Positions 63,967 through 64,000 of a stretch of DNA of 64,000 nt are shown piece after piece. The notes under the pieces are model-generated. The model ran no database searches. It had not been told where the DNA came from and saw nothing but the letters and a program-made list of their open reading frames with translations. How positions within the stretch are numbered: the first letter of the stretch is position 1; every line of letters starts with the position of its first letter. The translations under genes were made by a program, and so were the position numbers. This DNA comes from JBIICI01 sp044238935 (lineage in GTDB: Bacteria; Pseudomonadota; Alphaproteobacteria; Micavibrionales; Micavibrionaceae): assembly GCA_044238935.1 (NCBI GenBank), contig JBIICI010000001.1, positions 176,091-240,090 of the forward strand, written 5' to 3'.

Positions 63967-64000
63967 ATGAGTACAGCGCTCCAGCAAAATCATACTGATC
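63967..64000 (+). CDS. start of a gene cut by the window edge
   Basis: Eleven codons from an ATG with an SD-like AAAAGAG upstream (MSTALQQNHTD). They are too few to identify. In many alphaproteobacteria rnd is followed by an arabinose-5-phosphate isomerase (kdsD/kpsF) gene and the lptCAB cluster, so that is a guess from gene order only. Confidence 0.4.
   Translation, partial: MSTALQQNHTD

Overview
The window is a 64 kb stretch of a bacterial chromosome of low to moderate GC, densely packed with housekeeping genes. The gene set points to an alphaproteobacterium: an HdaA-type DnaA regulator, a PopZ polar organiser, a ChvG/ChvI-like two-component pair, a Mic60-like (mitofilin) gene between hemD and hemY, a short RNase D without an HRDC domain, and the rpmH-rnpA-yidD-yidC cluster. 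The lineage within the class is not resolved. Low GC and large blocks of metabolic genes would fit an uncultured Micavibrio- or Rhodospirillales-like group, but that is inference. No rRNA, tRNA, CRISPR array or complete insertion sequence was seen.

Layout. 0-15 kb: small proteins of unknown function, DUF2066-like + hdaA, a PCMT-like methyltransferase + tolC, popZ, a SCO-type copper chaperone, chvI/chvG, an M16 peptidase, thrC, a Na/Pi-cotransporter-PhoU protein, lipB, a DUF465 protein and an AmpD-like amidase. 15-22 kb is the accessory zone: an orphan protein with a degenerate Nudix box, a TetR repressor facing a GC-rich DevCAB-type ABC exporter operon, and then an AT-rich two-gene RiPP cassette (65-residue Cys/Ser/Thr peptide plus a stand-alone LanM-type dehydratase without cyclase) and a GNAT gene. 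A partial copy of the exporter gene's 3' end lies on the far side of this segment. 22-30 kb: accBC, an MBL hydrolase and three paralogous prepilin-like proteins with exchangeable C-terminal domains, one frameshifted. 29-47 kb: coaBC-dut-mutS, a YejA-like binding protein, pyrD-pgsA, the yidC cluster, an OprM/NodT lipoprotein, ihfB-pyrF, nadK-pyrE, coaE-aroE-maf and an ornithine cyclodeaminase-like gene. 47-52 kb: an entericidin-like lipoprotein and a 1126-residue protein with the layout of an SF1 helicase fused to a phospholipase D domain, in which the recognisable catalytic motifs of both are lost. 51-64 kb: pyrC, gpt, holC, hemD-mic60-hemY-lptE, ung-ileS, secE-nusG, a TRIC-like channel, rnd, and the start of one more gene at the edge.

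How the genes connect. Pyrimidine synthesis is spread over pyrD, pyrF, pyrE and pyrC. Envelope biogenesis is represented by yidC/yidD, pgsA, lptE, secE and tolC. The most novel content is the RiPP cassette at 19.9-21.6 kb: the dehydratase keeps every residue expected for Ser/Thr phosphorylation and elimination, starts inside the stop codon of the peptide gene (TAATG), and sits directly behind a DevCAB-type exporter that could work with a TolC-like channel. The second is the pseudo-helicase/pseudo-PLD protein, an intact long reading frame whose catalytic residues are gone.
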